Source: UBA7477 sp045602925 (GTDB lineage Bacteria > Bacillota > Clostridia > Oscillospirales > Ruminococcaceae). Taken from it: DNA of 64,000 bases. Shown here piece after piece: positions 57,540-64,000 of this stretch. The stretch lies in NCBI GenBank assembly GCA_045602925.1, contig JAZSCN010000010.1, positions 1-64,000 on the forward strand, read 5' to 3'. The notes below the pieces were generated by a model that searched no databases, was not told the DNA's origin, and saw only the letters and a list, made by a program, of their open reading frames with translations. Each line of letters begins with the position of its first letter. Positions within the stretch are counted from its first letter, which is position 1. Position numbers and translations under genes: made by a program.

Positions 57540-58622
57540 ATGTCGATGTATAGCGAGTTATCAAGCCTTAGGCGCACTCCCGAAAAGGAAGAAAACTTCT
57601 TTGTAAGGTTCTTTAAATACTTTATCCCGTGGAAGGGCGACGGTCTGTCTGAGATTTTCCGTAAGCTTGTGTTCGTAGCTTCAATCATCGTTTTCTGCTA
57701 CTCAATGAGCAGCCTCTCGGAATACCTTAGCGGTAACGCCAAGACTAATGAGCTTATCGAGGAAATGCAGGAGATTAAACCGACTGTCAATAACTCAGAT
57801 GACGCACAGTCAATCACCCACGAGGGCAGTACAAACAGCAATGTCGACGCTCCTCCAACAGACGATGAGGAGAGCTACTCTACAGAAGTCGACGAGAGCT
57901 GGAATAGTCTTCTTGCTATAAATGAAGACGTAGTCGGCTGGATTACAATTGAAACAATGAAGAGTCCTGACGGCGAGCTTTATATCGACTATCCAATAGT
58001 CAAGGGCGAGGATAACGACTATTACCTCTACCGTGATATAAAAAGGAACTACAGTTCATCAGGTGGAACAATCTTCTTGGACTACGCCTCAAGTGTTATC
58101 CCGGGAGAAAGAACAGATAACCTGACAATCTTCGGCCACAACATGAAGGCAGGAACCTTCTTTGGCAGACTCGACGAGTATAAGTCGGGCGTGGAATTTT
58201 TAAAGAGCAATCCGCTTATCACGTTTAACACCTTGTACTCAACCTACGACGAGAAGTATATAATAGTAGGCTGCTTCCTCGCAAATGTCGAGGAGGACCA
58301 AGACAACGGCAATGTGTTTAAATATGTAGGATATAGAAACTTCGACTCTGAGCATCCATTCAATACATGGAAGAGTGAGATGGAAAAGAGGTCGTGGTAT
58401 ACAAGCTCAATCCCAATGGATGAGAATGACAAGTACATTACATTATCAACCTGCTCATCTGATATAGAAGATATGAGATGGGTTATTGTAGCAAGAAAGC
58501 TCAGAAGTGGCGAAAACGTCGACGAGCTTGTCGCTACCTACGAAGAAAGAGATGACGCAGACATATACTTCCCACAGAGATGGATTTATTCATGGGGGAA
58601 CAAAAAGGTCTACAGAAATTAG
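57540..58622 (+). CDS. srtB: Class B sortase
   Basis: 360 residues. Cytoplasmic N-terminus, one transmembrane helix near residues 40-60, an acidic extracellular spacer (NNSDDAQSITHEGSTNSNVD), then the sortase domain. Catalytic residues by motif: His200 in IFGHNMKAGTFF, Cys305 in TLSTCSS and Arg313 in MRWVIVARK. WITIETM...DYPIVKGEDNDYYLYRD and GGTIFLDYAS are typical of class B. It covalently anchors surface proteins to peptidoglycan or joins pilins. No clear NPQTN or LPXTG substrate motif is seen in the two secreted proteins encoded downstream. Confidence 0.93.
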   Translation: MSMYSELSSLRRTPEKEENFFVRFFKYFIPWKGDGLSEIFRKLVFVASIIVFCYSMSSLSEYLSGNAKTNELIEEMQEIKPTVNNSDDAQSITHEGSTNSNVDAPPTDDEESYSTEVDESWNSLLAINEDVVGWITIETMKSPDGELYIDYPIVKGEDNDYYLYRDIKRNYSSSGGTIFLDYASSVIPGERTDNLTIFGHNMKAGTFFGRLDEYKSGVEFLKSNPLITFNTLYSTYDEKYIIVGCFLANVEEDQDNGNVFKYVGYRNFDSEHPFNTWKSEMEKRSWYTSSIPMDENDKYITLSTCSSDIEDMRWVIVARKLRSGENVDELVATYEERDDADIYFPQRWIYSWGNKKVYRN

Positions 58623-58716
58623 TCGAGTAGCAGAATTTGCCGATTCGATAACTGTAAAGACTTTTATCAACTAAAGAGTATGGCTTTTATGCCACTCGGA
58701 AAGGCGATGAATTTAT

Positions 58717-59577
58717 ATGCAGCTTAATACTGAAACAAGCGAAAATAAGTCTGTAAAGAAGGCTTCTATTAAAAAGATAACTTCAATGCTTGGCTTTGGC
58801 GTGCTTTGTATAGGAACAATCTGTGCAGTAGGAATTATGGGACTGTCAGCTGACAGTAAGCCTGAGAATAGCTATATCGAGGCTTCAAACCCACAGCCTG
58901 TAGTTACTACAACAACCACTACAGCCGCTACAGTTGTTACCGAGGCTCAGACCAGTGAGACTGAAAAGGAAATTTCCGCTACAGTTTCTTGGTGGAAGGC
59001 AGAGGTAGGCGAGTACGACTTTATTGAAATTGACGACAGTATTGCTACAACAACTACTACAACTACCACTACCACAACAACAACTACCACAACTACTACA
59101 ACTACAACACCAAAAACAACAACTACAACAACCACCACAACACCGAAGGCTACTACCACAAAGGCTCCTGCATCTACAACCAAGAAGCCTGCCGAAACAG
59201 GCAAGCTCGAGAACCCACCTCAGGATATTGCAGACGTAGATAAGAGCTGGCAGTATCCTGCAAACGGTAGCGTGCTTACACGCTCTAAGGGTGTTAATTA
59301 TAACATCTACGGCAATAAGGAAACTTATTACAATCTCTATATGGGTGGCGTCGTTAACATAATGCGTAGATACGGCTTCTCCGAAGAGGAATATCCTTAC
59401 TGGGTTAGAGACGACGGAGTTAAAATGCTCGGCGATTATGTTATGATAGCAGCCAATCTGAATTTGTACCCAAGAGGTTCTGTAGTATATACAAGCCTCG
59501 GCCTCGGCCTCGTGTGCGATACCGGCGGATTTGCTGCAAATTACCCAACAGCCTTCGATATAGCTGTAAATTGGTAA
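58717..59577 (+). CDS. Secreted/anchored 3D-domain-like protein with poly-Thr linker
   Basis: 286 residues. N-terminal membrane or signal segment (MLGFGVLCIGTICAVGIMGL). A short Thr linker, the motif SWWKAEVGEYDFIEIDD (residues 91-107), a 21-Thr run, PK, 9 more Thr, and Pro/Lys/Thr spacing follow. The C-terminal ~100 residues end NLYPRGSVVYTSLGLGLVCD, TGGFAANYPTAFDIAVNW, which fits the 3D/double-psi barrel pattern (RGs.vy, DTGG, fDIav) of peptidoglycan-lytic proteins. The aspartates of that site are present. The WWKA motif recurs in the next protein. Possible wall-remodelling enzyme; the 3D call is by pattern only. Confidence 0.78.
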   Translation: MQLNTETSENKSVKKASIKKITSMLGFGVLCIGTICAVGIMGLSADSKPENSYIEASNPQPVVTTTTTTAATVVTEAQTSETEKEISATVSWWKAEVGEYDFIEIDDSIATTTTTTTTTTTTTTTTTTTTTPKTTTTTTTTTPKATTTKAPASTTKKPAETGKLENPPQDIADVDKSWQYPANGSVLTRSKGVNYNIYGNKETYYNLYMGGVVNIMRRYGFSEEEYPYWVRDDGVKMLGDYVMIAANLNLYPRGSVVYTSLGLGLVCDTGGFAANYPTAFDIAVNW

Positions 59578-59591
59578 GTCTGAAAAGCTTT

Positions 59592-59620
59592 AAAAAGTCA
59601 GGAGCTGTCTTGACTTTTTT
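59592..59620 (+). terminator. Terminator of the 3D-domain-like gene
   Basis: AAAAAGTCA (59592-59600) pairs with TGACTTTTT (59611-59619), with a T6 tail. Confidence 0.82.
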
Positions 59621-59708
59621 GGCGTAAAAATAGAAATAGAAAAATAAAAAAGAAAAAATAAAAATCAAAATCAAAATTTGGAAATCATACGAAAGGGAAA
59701 CGAGTTTT

Positions 59709-61280
59709 ATGGAGCAATCACAGCTCAATAAAAAGGCTCAGAGTGTAAAGAGCCATAATAAGCTTGTAAAGCGCCTTGCTACACATCTTGCAGCCGGTGC
59801 AGTAGCACTTACTGTGGCAATCGGTAGCACACAGATGAGCTTTAGCAGCGCAAGTACAAGCAATGAAAAAAGCGTAGCACCTGCACAAACTGTTCAGACC
59901 AGCGTAACAACAACCACTTCGGCACAAACACAAATCGCCGAGGTTACACAGCGTTGGTGGAAGGCAGGTATAAGCGAGTATGACCTCGTTGAGTATACTG
60001 ATACAGAGGTCGAGCTTCCGGTGGAAGTAGTTCCTGAGGAACCATTCCCGGATATTCGCTTTACTGTAGAAAAGCCGTCATCATACGGCGCAGTAGCTAA
60101 TGCACAGGTAGTTAGTCATAAGAACTACGGTACAAGAAGCATCGCAAATGAGTATTATACCGTAAAGTCGCTCACAACAGGCACAAGAGTGTCAGGTAAC
60201 GGCTTCGATATGGTTTGTAAGATACTCAACGGCGAGATGGGCCCATCCTTCAGCGAGGAAGCTTTGAAGGCACAGGCTGTCGCTATCTATTCCTATCTTA
60301 GATATTGTGACGATAACGGACTCGTTCCTGTTGTAGCAACAAGAGGTTCGTATAACGATAAGATTAAAAATGCCGTAAAGGCTGTAGAAGGCCAGATGCT
60401 TACATATGACGGAAAGGTCATTAACGCAGTTTTCTGTGCCTCAACAGCAGGTAATACAACATCAAGCGCAAGCGTCTGGGGTGGCTCTCTCCCTTATCTC
60501 AAGGGCGTAACAAGCGAGTACGATTACCTCGACCCTAACTATGGCGTAAAAAGAACATTTACAGCAGCTCAGCTCAAGAGAATTATCGAGTCAAAGACCA
60601 ATATCAAGCTTTCAAACAGCGATGTAGAAAATTGGTTCGAGATTGTTAATTACACAAACGGAAAGTATGTAGGCGAAATTAAAATCGCAGGCAATACCCA
60701 CGCTAGAGTTAACGGACGTAACGTAAAGCTTACAGGTGCAGTGCTCAGAGCATCTATCCTCGGCAATAGCACACTCCGTTCAACAGCCTTCGATATCAGC
60801 TATTCTAACGGCGTGTTCACCTTTACAACCTATGGCTACGGCCACGGCGTCGGTATGTCACAGTGGGGCGCAAATCTCCTCGCTATTCATGGTGGACTCA
60901 AGTACGACCAAATTTTGCTGTACTATTATCAGGGTGCAAGACTTAGTTGCTCAGGCGTAAACGGCGAAGCCGTAGACCGCTTTGGTGAAGACGATACAGC
61001 TGATAAGCAGGAAGCTACACCGGGCGACCTTCCGGAAAAGGAAGACGAAAAGAAGCCTCAGCAGTCTGTAACTGTTACAACAAAAGTAACAACATCGGTT
61101 ACAACAACAACTTCAAAAACCCAGACCGAACCAAAGACAGAAACTACTACCCAAACCACTACTGAAACAACTCCTGCAGTAACAACAGCTCCACCGGTCG
61201 AGGCTCCTGAGGTTGTAGAAACAACAGTATCTACCTACGAAACATCAGCCCAGCAATCTGAGCTTGCTGTTTTGGAATAG
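59709..61280 (+). CDS. SpoIID/LytB-domain secreted protein with Thr-rich tail
   Basis: 523 residues. Signal/membrane segment (HLAAGAVALTVAIGSTQMSF), a short Thr linker, the motif RWWKAGISEYDLVEYTD (residues 82-98), then a SpoIID/LytB domain (about residues 165-425): ILNGEMGPSFSEEALKAQAV, AIYSYLRY, YGYGHGVGMSQWGANLLAIH. The SpoIID family includes lytic transglycosylases that trim denuded glycan strands; the catalytic Glu of the NGEMG motif is present. A Thr/Pro/Glu-rich tail of about 95 residues follows. It is not the sporulation SpoIID by context, but a vegetative wall protein encoded near sortase B. Confidence 0.88.
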   Translation: MEQSQLNKKAQSVKSHNKLVKRLATHLAAGAVALTVAIGSTQMSFSSASTSNEKSVAPAQTVQTSVTTTTSAQTQIAEVTQRWWKAGISEYDLVEYTDTEVELPVEVVPEEPFPDIRFTVEKPSSYGAVANAQVVSHKNYGTRSIANEYYTVKSLTTGTRVSGNGFDMVCKILNGEMGPSFSEEALKAQAVAIYSYLRYCDDNGLVPVVATRGSYNDKIKNAVKAVEGQMLTYDGKVINAVFCASTAGNTTSSASVWGGSLPYLKGVTSEYDYLDPNYGVKRTFTAAQLKRIIESKTNIKLSNSDVENWFEIVNYTNGKYVGEIKIAGNTHARVNGRNVKLTGAVLRASILGNSTLRSTAFDISYSNGVFTFTTYGYGHGVGMSQWGANLLAIHGGLKYDQILLYYYQGARLSCSGVNGEAVDRFGEDDTADKQEATPGDLPEKEDEKKPQQSVTVTTKVTTSVTTTTSKTQTEPKTETTTQTTTETTPAVTTAPPVEAPEVVETTVSTYETSAQQSELAVLE

Positions 61281-61318
61281 TATACAACAGACAAATTTAA
61301 AAACTATTAAAAATGCTT

Positions 61319-61356
61319 AAAAAGTCAGGCAGAGTGCTTCTCCGCTTGACTTTTTT
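61319..61356 (+). terminator. Terminator of the SpoIID-domain gene
   Basis: AAAAAGTCA (61319-61327) pairs with TGACTTTTT (61347-61355), with GC..GAG/CTC.GC pairing inside; T run at the end. The next promoter's -35 lies in its 3' arm. Confidence 0.85.
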
Positions 61357-61374
61357 AATTTTAGAAAATATAAT
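61346..61374 (+). promoter_or_regulatory. Promoter of the zinc-ribbon gene, overlapping the upstream terminator
   Basis: TTGACT (61346-61351), 17-bp spacer, TATAAT (61369-61374). The -35 is part of the terminator's 3' arm. Confidence 0.75.
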
Positions 61375-61411
61375 ATAAGTATGACTAAACTTTTCTGAAA
61401 GGATAGATATT

Positions 61412-62677
61412 ATGGCATTTTTTGACAGAATCGGTCAGGCAGTTTCAAACGGAGTTTCAAGCGTAACAGATACAACAAAAACCTTCGCAGGAACTGCTAA
61501 GCTTAACAACCAGATTAGTACTAACAACAATACAATTAAGGAAACCTACCAGGCAATAGGTGAGCTTTGCTATAACAATAAGAATGGCGAAATCACAAAA
61601 CAAATGCTTACACCAATGTTTGAAAAGATAGACTCACTAAAGCTCGAAAACAAGGACTTAGAGCTTAAGGTAAAGCTTGCAAAGGGCATCGTACCTTGCC
61701 AGAACTGTGGAGAAGACGTTTCTGTGAATTCATCCTTCTGCGCTAAGTGTGGCAGTAGAGTTGTCGTGCCAGCTCCTGAAGCAGAGCCAACACCCGAAGG
61801 AAAGAAAAGATGCCTTAAGTGTGGAAATCTCGAAAACCTCGATACAAAGTTCTGCTCCAGCTGTGGAACAAAGCTCCCGGAAAGCGTCGAGCCATCGGCA
61901 CCTGAAGCAATCGTATGTCCAAAGTGTGGCATTACAATCCCAGGCAATATGAAGTTCTGCTCCGAGTGTGGCGCAAAAATTGAGCCACCGGTCGCAGAAA
62001 CACCAGTTTCAGAAGCACCAGATGTAGAAGCTGCTGTCGAAACTCCTGCAGTTGAAGAAACTCCTGCAGTTGAAGAGGTTGTAGAAGCTCCTGTAGCCGA
62101 GGAAGTAGTTGAAGCTCAGGCAGTCGAGGAAGTAGCAGAACCTATCGCAGAAGTAGTTGAAGAAACTTCGACGGTCGAAGAAACAGTTGAAGCACCTGCA
62201 GTAGAAGAAGTTCCAGCTGTAGCACCTATCGCAGCTCCTGTAGTTGATGAGGTTGTAGAAGCTCCTGCTGGTAATATCTGCCCAAGCTGTGGCAATAAGG
62301 AAGAAGTCGGAGTTAAGTTCTGCTCAGAATGTGGCACAAAGCTCGGCGTGGTGCCTGCAGTAGAACAGCCTGTGGATAATGCTATAGTAGCAGAAGCATC
62401 TGCAGTAGAAGCACCTGCAGTAGAAGCACCTGCTGTAGAAGAAACCCCAGCTCAAGCACCTGCAGTAGAAGTACCTGAGTTCAATACCTGCCCAAGCTGT
62501 GGCAATAAGGAAGCCCAGGGCGTAAACTTCTGCTCTGAGTGTGGTACAAGACTTAACGCAGTTGGTCATGACCAGTCAGAGCCGGTATCTGCCGTAGATT
62601 GTATAGTCTGCTCAAAGTGTGGCAGCGTAGAACCATCGGGAACAAAGTTCTGCTCTGAATGTGGCAACAAGCTATAA
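61412..62677 (+). CDS. Protein with six zinc ribbons and a Val-Glu-Ala-Pro repeat region
   Basis: 421 residues, no signal peptide. The N-terminal ~85 residues are helical (DRIGQAVSNGVSSVTDTTKT; LKLENKDLELKVKLAKGI). Three zinc ribbons follow (CQNCG..FCAKCG, CLKCG..FCSSCG, CPKCG..FCSECG), then an acidic low-complexity region of Val/Glu/Ala/Pro repeats (about residues 190-285), and three more ribbons (CPSCGNKEEVGVKFCSECG and relatives), the last at the very C-terminus (FCSECGNKL). Similar ribbons end the SPFH protein at 10773. Function unknown. Confidence 0.85.
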   Translation: MAFFDRIGQAVSNGVSSVTDTTKTFAGTAKLNNQISTNNNTIKETYQAIGELCYNNKNGEITKQMLTPMFEKIDSLKLENKDLELKVKLAKGIVPCQNCGEDVSVNSSFCAKCGSRVVVPAPEAEPTPEGKKRCLKCGNLENLDTKFCSSCGTKLPESVEPSAPEAIVCPKCGITIPGNMKFCSECGAKIEPPVAETPVSEAPDVEAAVETPAVEETPAVEEVVEAPVAEEVVEAQAVEEVAEPIAEVVEETSTVEETVEAPAVEEVPAVAPIAAPVVDEVVEAPAGNICPSCGNKEEVGVKFCSECGTKLGVVPAVEQPVDNAIVAEASAVEAPAVEAPAVEETPAQAPAVEVPEFNTCPSCGNKEAQGVNFCSECGTRLNAVGHDQSEPVSAVDCIVCSKCGSVEPSGTKFCSECGNKL

Positions 62678-62700
62678 TTTGAATTTAATACGCATAAAAG

Positions 62701-62735
62701 AAGGCTCGCAGATATATAAATCTGTGAGCCTTTTT
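62701..62735. terminator. Bidirectional terminator between zinc-ribbon and CapA genes
   Basis: A 13-bp stem with one G-U pair (62701-62713 with 62720-62732), flanked by T/A runs on both sides. Confidence 0.88.
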
Positions 62736-62739
62736 GTGT

Positions 62740-64000
62740 CTATTCCTTTGTGATGTAGCCTTTGGAATCAATTGTAATGTTGAAAGAATAATCCCTCATA
62801 CATTGCAGAATTCTTGCGCCCTCGTCTTCGCCACCGACATAGGTAGTCTGACTGCCTCGCTGAGTCGCAGGGATAAACTGCAGAGTAACGCTGTCGTCAT
62901 CATTGAGCGTCAATTCAATAAGTCCCGTGTCAATGTCGTAGCCGTCAAACCAGAAGTTGCCGAGATTGTATACGATAGGCTTGCCCTCGTAGTATTCAAT
63001 ACCCTGAAGACAATGTGCATGAGAACCGATTATAACGTCAGCACCTGCATCAATGTATTGGTAGGCAGTTTCAGGCTGAACAGTCTCTAGCTCGTGACTG
63101 TGCTCTGTTCCCCAATGCACAAGTGCCACTACATAATCAGCGTTTTGCTTTGCCTCTTTTATAACCTCAATGTATGCGTCAGGCTCGTAGCATCTTAAAA
63201 CGCCCGGGTTTTGCTCGTCAGCCTCAGGAGTGAGAACATACTTTTCAGCCCTCGTCGCAGCAACAAAAGCAATCTTCTTTCCCTCTACAATGTAGTATAC
63301 AGGTGCAGAAGCCTCGTCAATGTCCTTGCCTGCACCGACATATTCAATGCCTGCATCGGTGAGAGTGTCAAGCGTGTCATAGAAGGCTTCCTCACCATAG
63401 TCGAAGATGTGGTTGTTTGCAAGCAGTACAATATCAAGTCCGAGCTCGTTGTATATGCTTACATTTTTAGTCTGTCCCCTAAAAGTCCACTGTTTTCCTA
63501 CCATTGGCGAGCCTCTGTCCGAGAAACAGAATTCGCTGTTTATCGAGGCTATGTCAGCACCCTTTAGCCTGTCAATAAGATATGGGCTTATGCAGTTTTC
63601 TATCTTCGAGCCAAGCTCTACATACTTCTGCATAGGGTAGTAGGTGTCGTCAAGACATACATCGCCACCGAATATGAGGCTTATGCCCTCTTCGGAATCG
63701 CCCTCAATAACGTGGTAGTTATCCTCGCTTTGTGCCTTGCCGTTATATAGGTCAAGCGTTGCCTTGACTGTCATTCCCGAAAGATTGTACCAATCGTTGT
63801 CGCTGTAGCCGTTAGCCTTGATATAGCTGTAGGTGTCGGCAATAAAGTTATCCTGCCTAGCGTTGCTGCCACACCAGCTTATAAAGTCCTCAGAGAATGG
63901 TAGCTCGCTGTTGTAGCTGCTTATTAATTCGTATAAATCTTTAGAGGTAACCTCATTTTCAGCAGAATCGTCACCATCAGAACTCGCCAAGCTGTCCGAG
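62740..64000 (-). CDS. CapA-family protein, 5' end beyond the window
   Basis: At least 419 residues; the frame is open to base 64000, so the true start lies outside and the TTG near 63990 is internal. Metallophosphatase-like CapA fold: SLIFGGDVCLDD, SINSEFCFSDRG, LLANNHIFDYG, ALVHWGTEHSHE, IIGSHAHCLQGIEYYEGKPI, VYNLGNFWFDG. CapA proteins are linked to poly-gamma-glutamate capsule export, and many are secreted wall enzymes. The visible N-terminal ~85 residues are acidic and lack a family match (GSNARQDNFIADTYSYIKAN). A signal peptide would be expected upstream. Confidence 0.9.
   Translation of the reverse strand, partial: SDSLASSDGDDSAENEVTSKDLYELISSYNSELPFSEDFISWCGSNARQDNFIADTYSYIKANGYSDNDWYNLSGMTVKATLDLYNGKAQSEDNYHVIEGDSEEGISLIFGGDVCLDDTYYPMQKYVELGSKIENCISPYLIDRLKGADIASINSEFCFSDRGSPMVGKQWTFRGQTKNVSIYNELGLDIVLLANNHIFDYGEEAFYDTLDTLTDAGIEYVGAGKDIDEASAPVYYIVEGKKIAFVAATRAEKYVLTPEADEQNPGVLRCYEPDAYIEVIKEAKQNADYVVALVHWGTEHSHELETVQPETAYQYIDAGADVIIGSHAHCLQGIEYYEGKPIVYNLGNFWFDGYDIDTGLIELTLNDDDSVTLQFIPATQRGSQTTYVGGEDEGARILQCMRDYSFNITIDSKGYITKE

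Noticed and set aside
59043..59142. CRISPR-like or minisatellite array at the poly-Thr tract
   Set aside because: No repeat-spacer periodicity; mixed Thr codons explain the pattern. No CRISPR array was seen anywhere in the window.
58947..59204. Minus-strand poly-valine frame opposite the poly-Thr tract
   Set aside because: It is the mirror of ACN codons (GTN on the other strand), not a gene.

Overview
The window looks like the chromosome of a spore-forming, anaerobic gut-type clostridium of the Ruminococcaceae/Oscillospiraceae. The evidence is a pyruvate:ferredoxin oxidoreductase at the left edge, dipicolinate synthase genes, several secreted proteins with long poly-threonine linkers, a membrane-anchored cohesin-like protein, a class B sortase, and strong AGGAGG ribosome sites with TTGACA/TATAAT promoters spaced 17 bp. 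Genus cannot be fixed from sequence alone. Both edges cut a gene: nifJ on the left and a CapA-family gene on the right.

Layout. 1-7.8 kb: nifJ (partial), a MarR regulator and a heterodimeric ABC exporter. 7.8-13.1 kb: a structured intergenic element, a BspA-like surface lipoprotein split by an A8 frameshift, a zinc-ribbon/TM2/SPFH trio, a repeat-rich spacer with two tRNA-Ser genes, and a small thioesterase. 13.2-25.4 kb: two envelope proteins (one cohesin-like), citramalate synthase, cardiolipin synthase, polyphosphate kinase, an amidohydrolase with a PP2C phosphatase, and a purine-salvage run (DUF5131, purine nucleoside phosphorylase, MTA/SAH deaminase). 25.4-34.9 kb: an interrupted dipicolinate locus. 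34.9-39.3 kb: a MalK-type ATPase, rsuA, a DUF4830 protein and purF. 39.5-53.2 kb: a ten-gene operon with two LolD-type ATPases, a giant binding protein, two MalF/MalG-type permease pairs and NHL/TPR, Yip1 and DUF5696 proteins. 53.2-64 kb: a MORN protein with an L7/L12-like tail, cysteine desulfurase, thiI, pncC, sortase B, two poly-Thr surface proteins, a six-zinc-ribbon protein and CapA.

The main discovery is at 25.4-34.9 kb. dpaA (dipicolinate synthase subunit A) is cut 29 codons before its end by a 7,828-bp segment (26141-33968); its missing C-terminus sits in frame directly in front of dpaB. The segment encodes a large serine recombinase. Both junctions centre on a CC/GG dinucleotide, and the four flanking arms pair into convincing attB-like and attP-like imperfect inverted repeats. 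Joining the junctions at that dinucleotide restores a 294-codon dpaA overlapping dpaB by 8 bp. The recombinase gene and a small co-directional ORF lie behind a sigma-E-like promoter, and dpaA behind a sigma-K-like promoter. This reads as a skin-like element excised in the mother cell, here interrupting dpaA and carrying a sugar transporter and an LCP gene as cargo.

The second point of interest is the 13.5-kb transport operon. Its ATPases are of the LolD/MacB type, one with an AbrB-like C-terminal domain, but all four membrane subunits are of the carbohydrate-uptake type.
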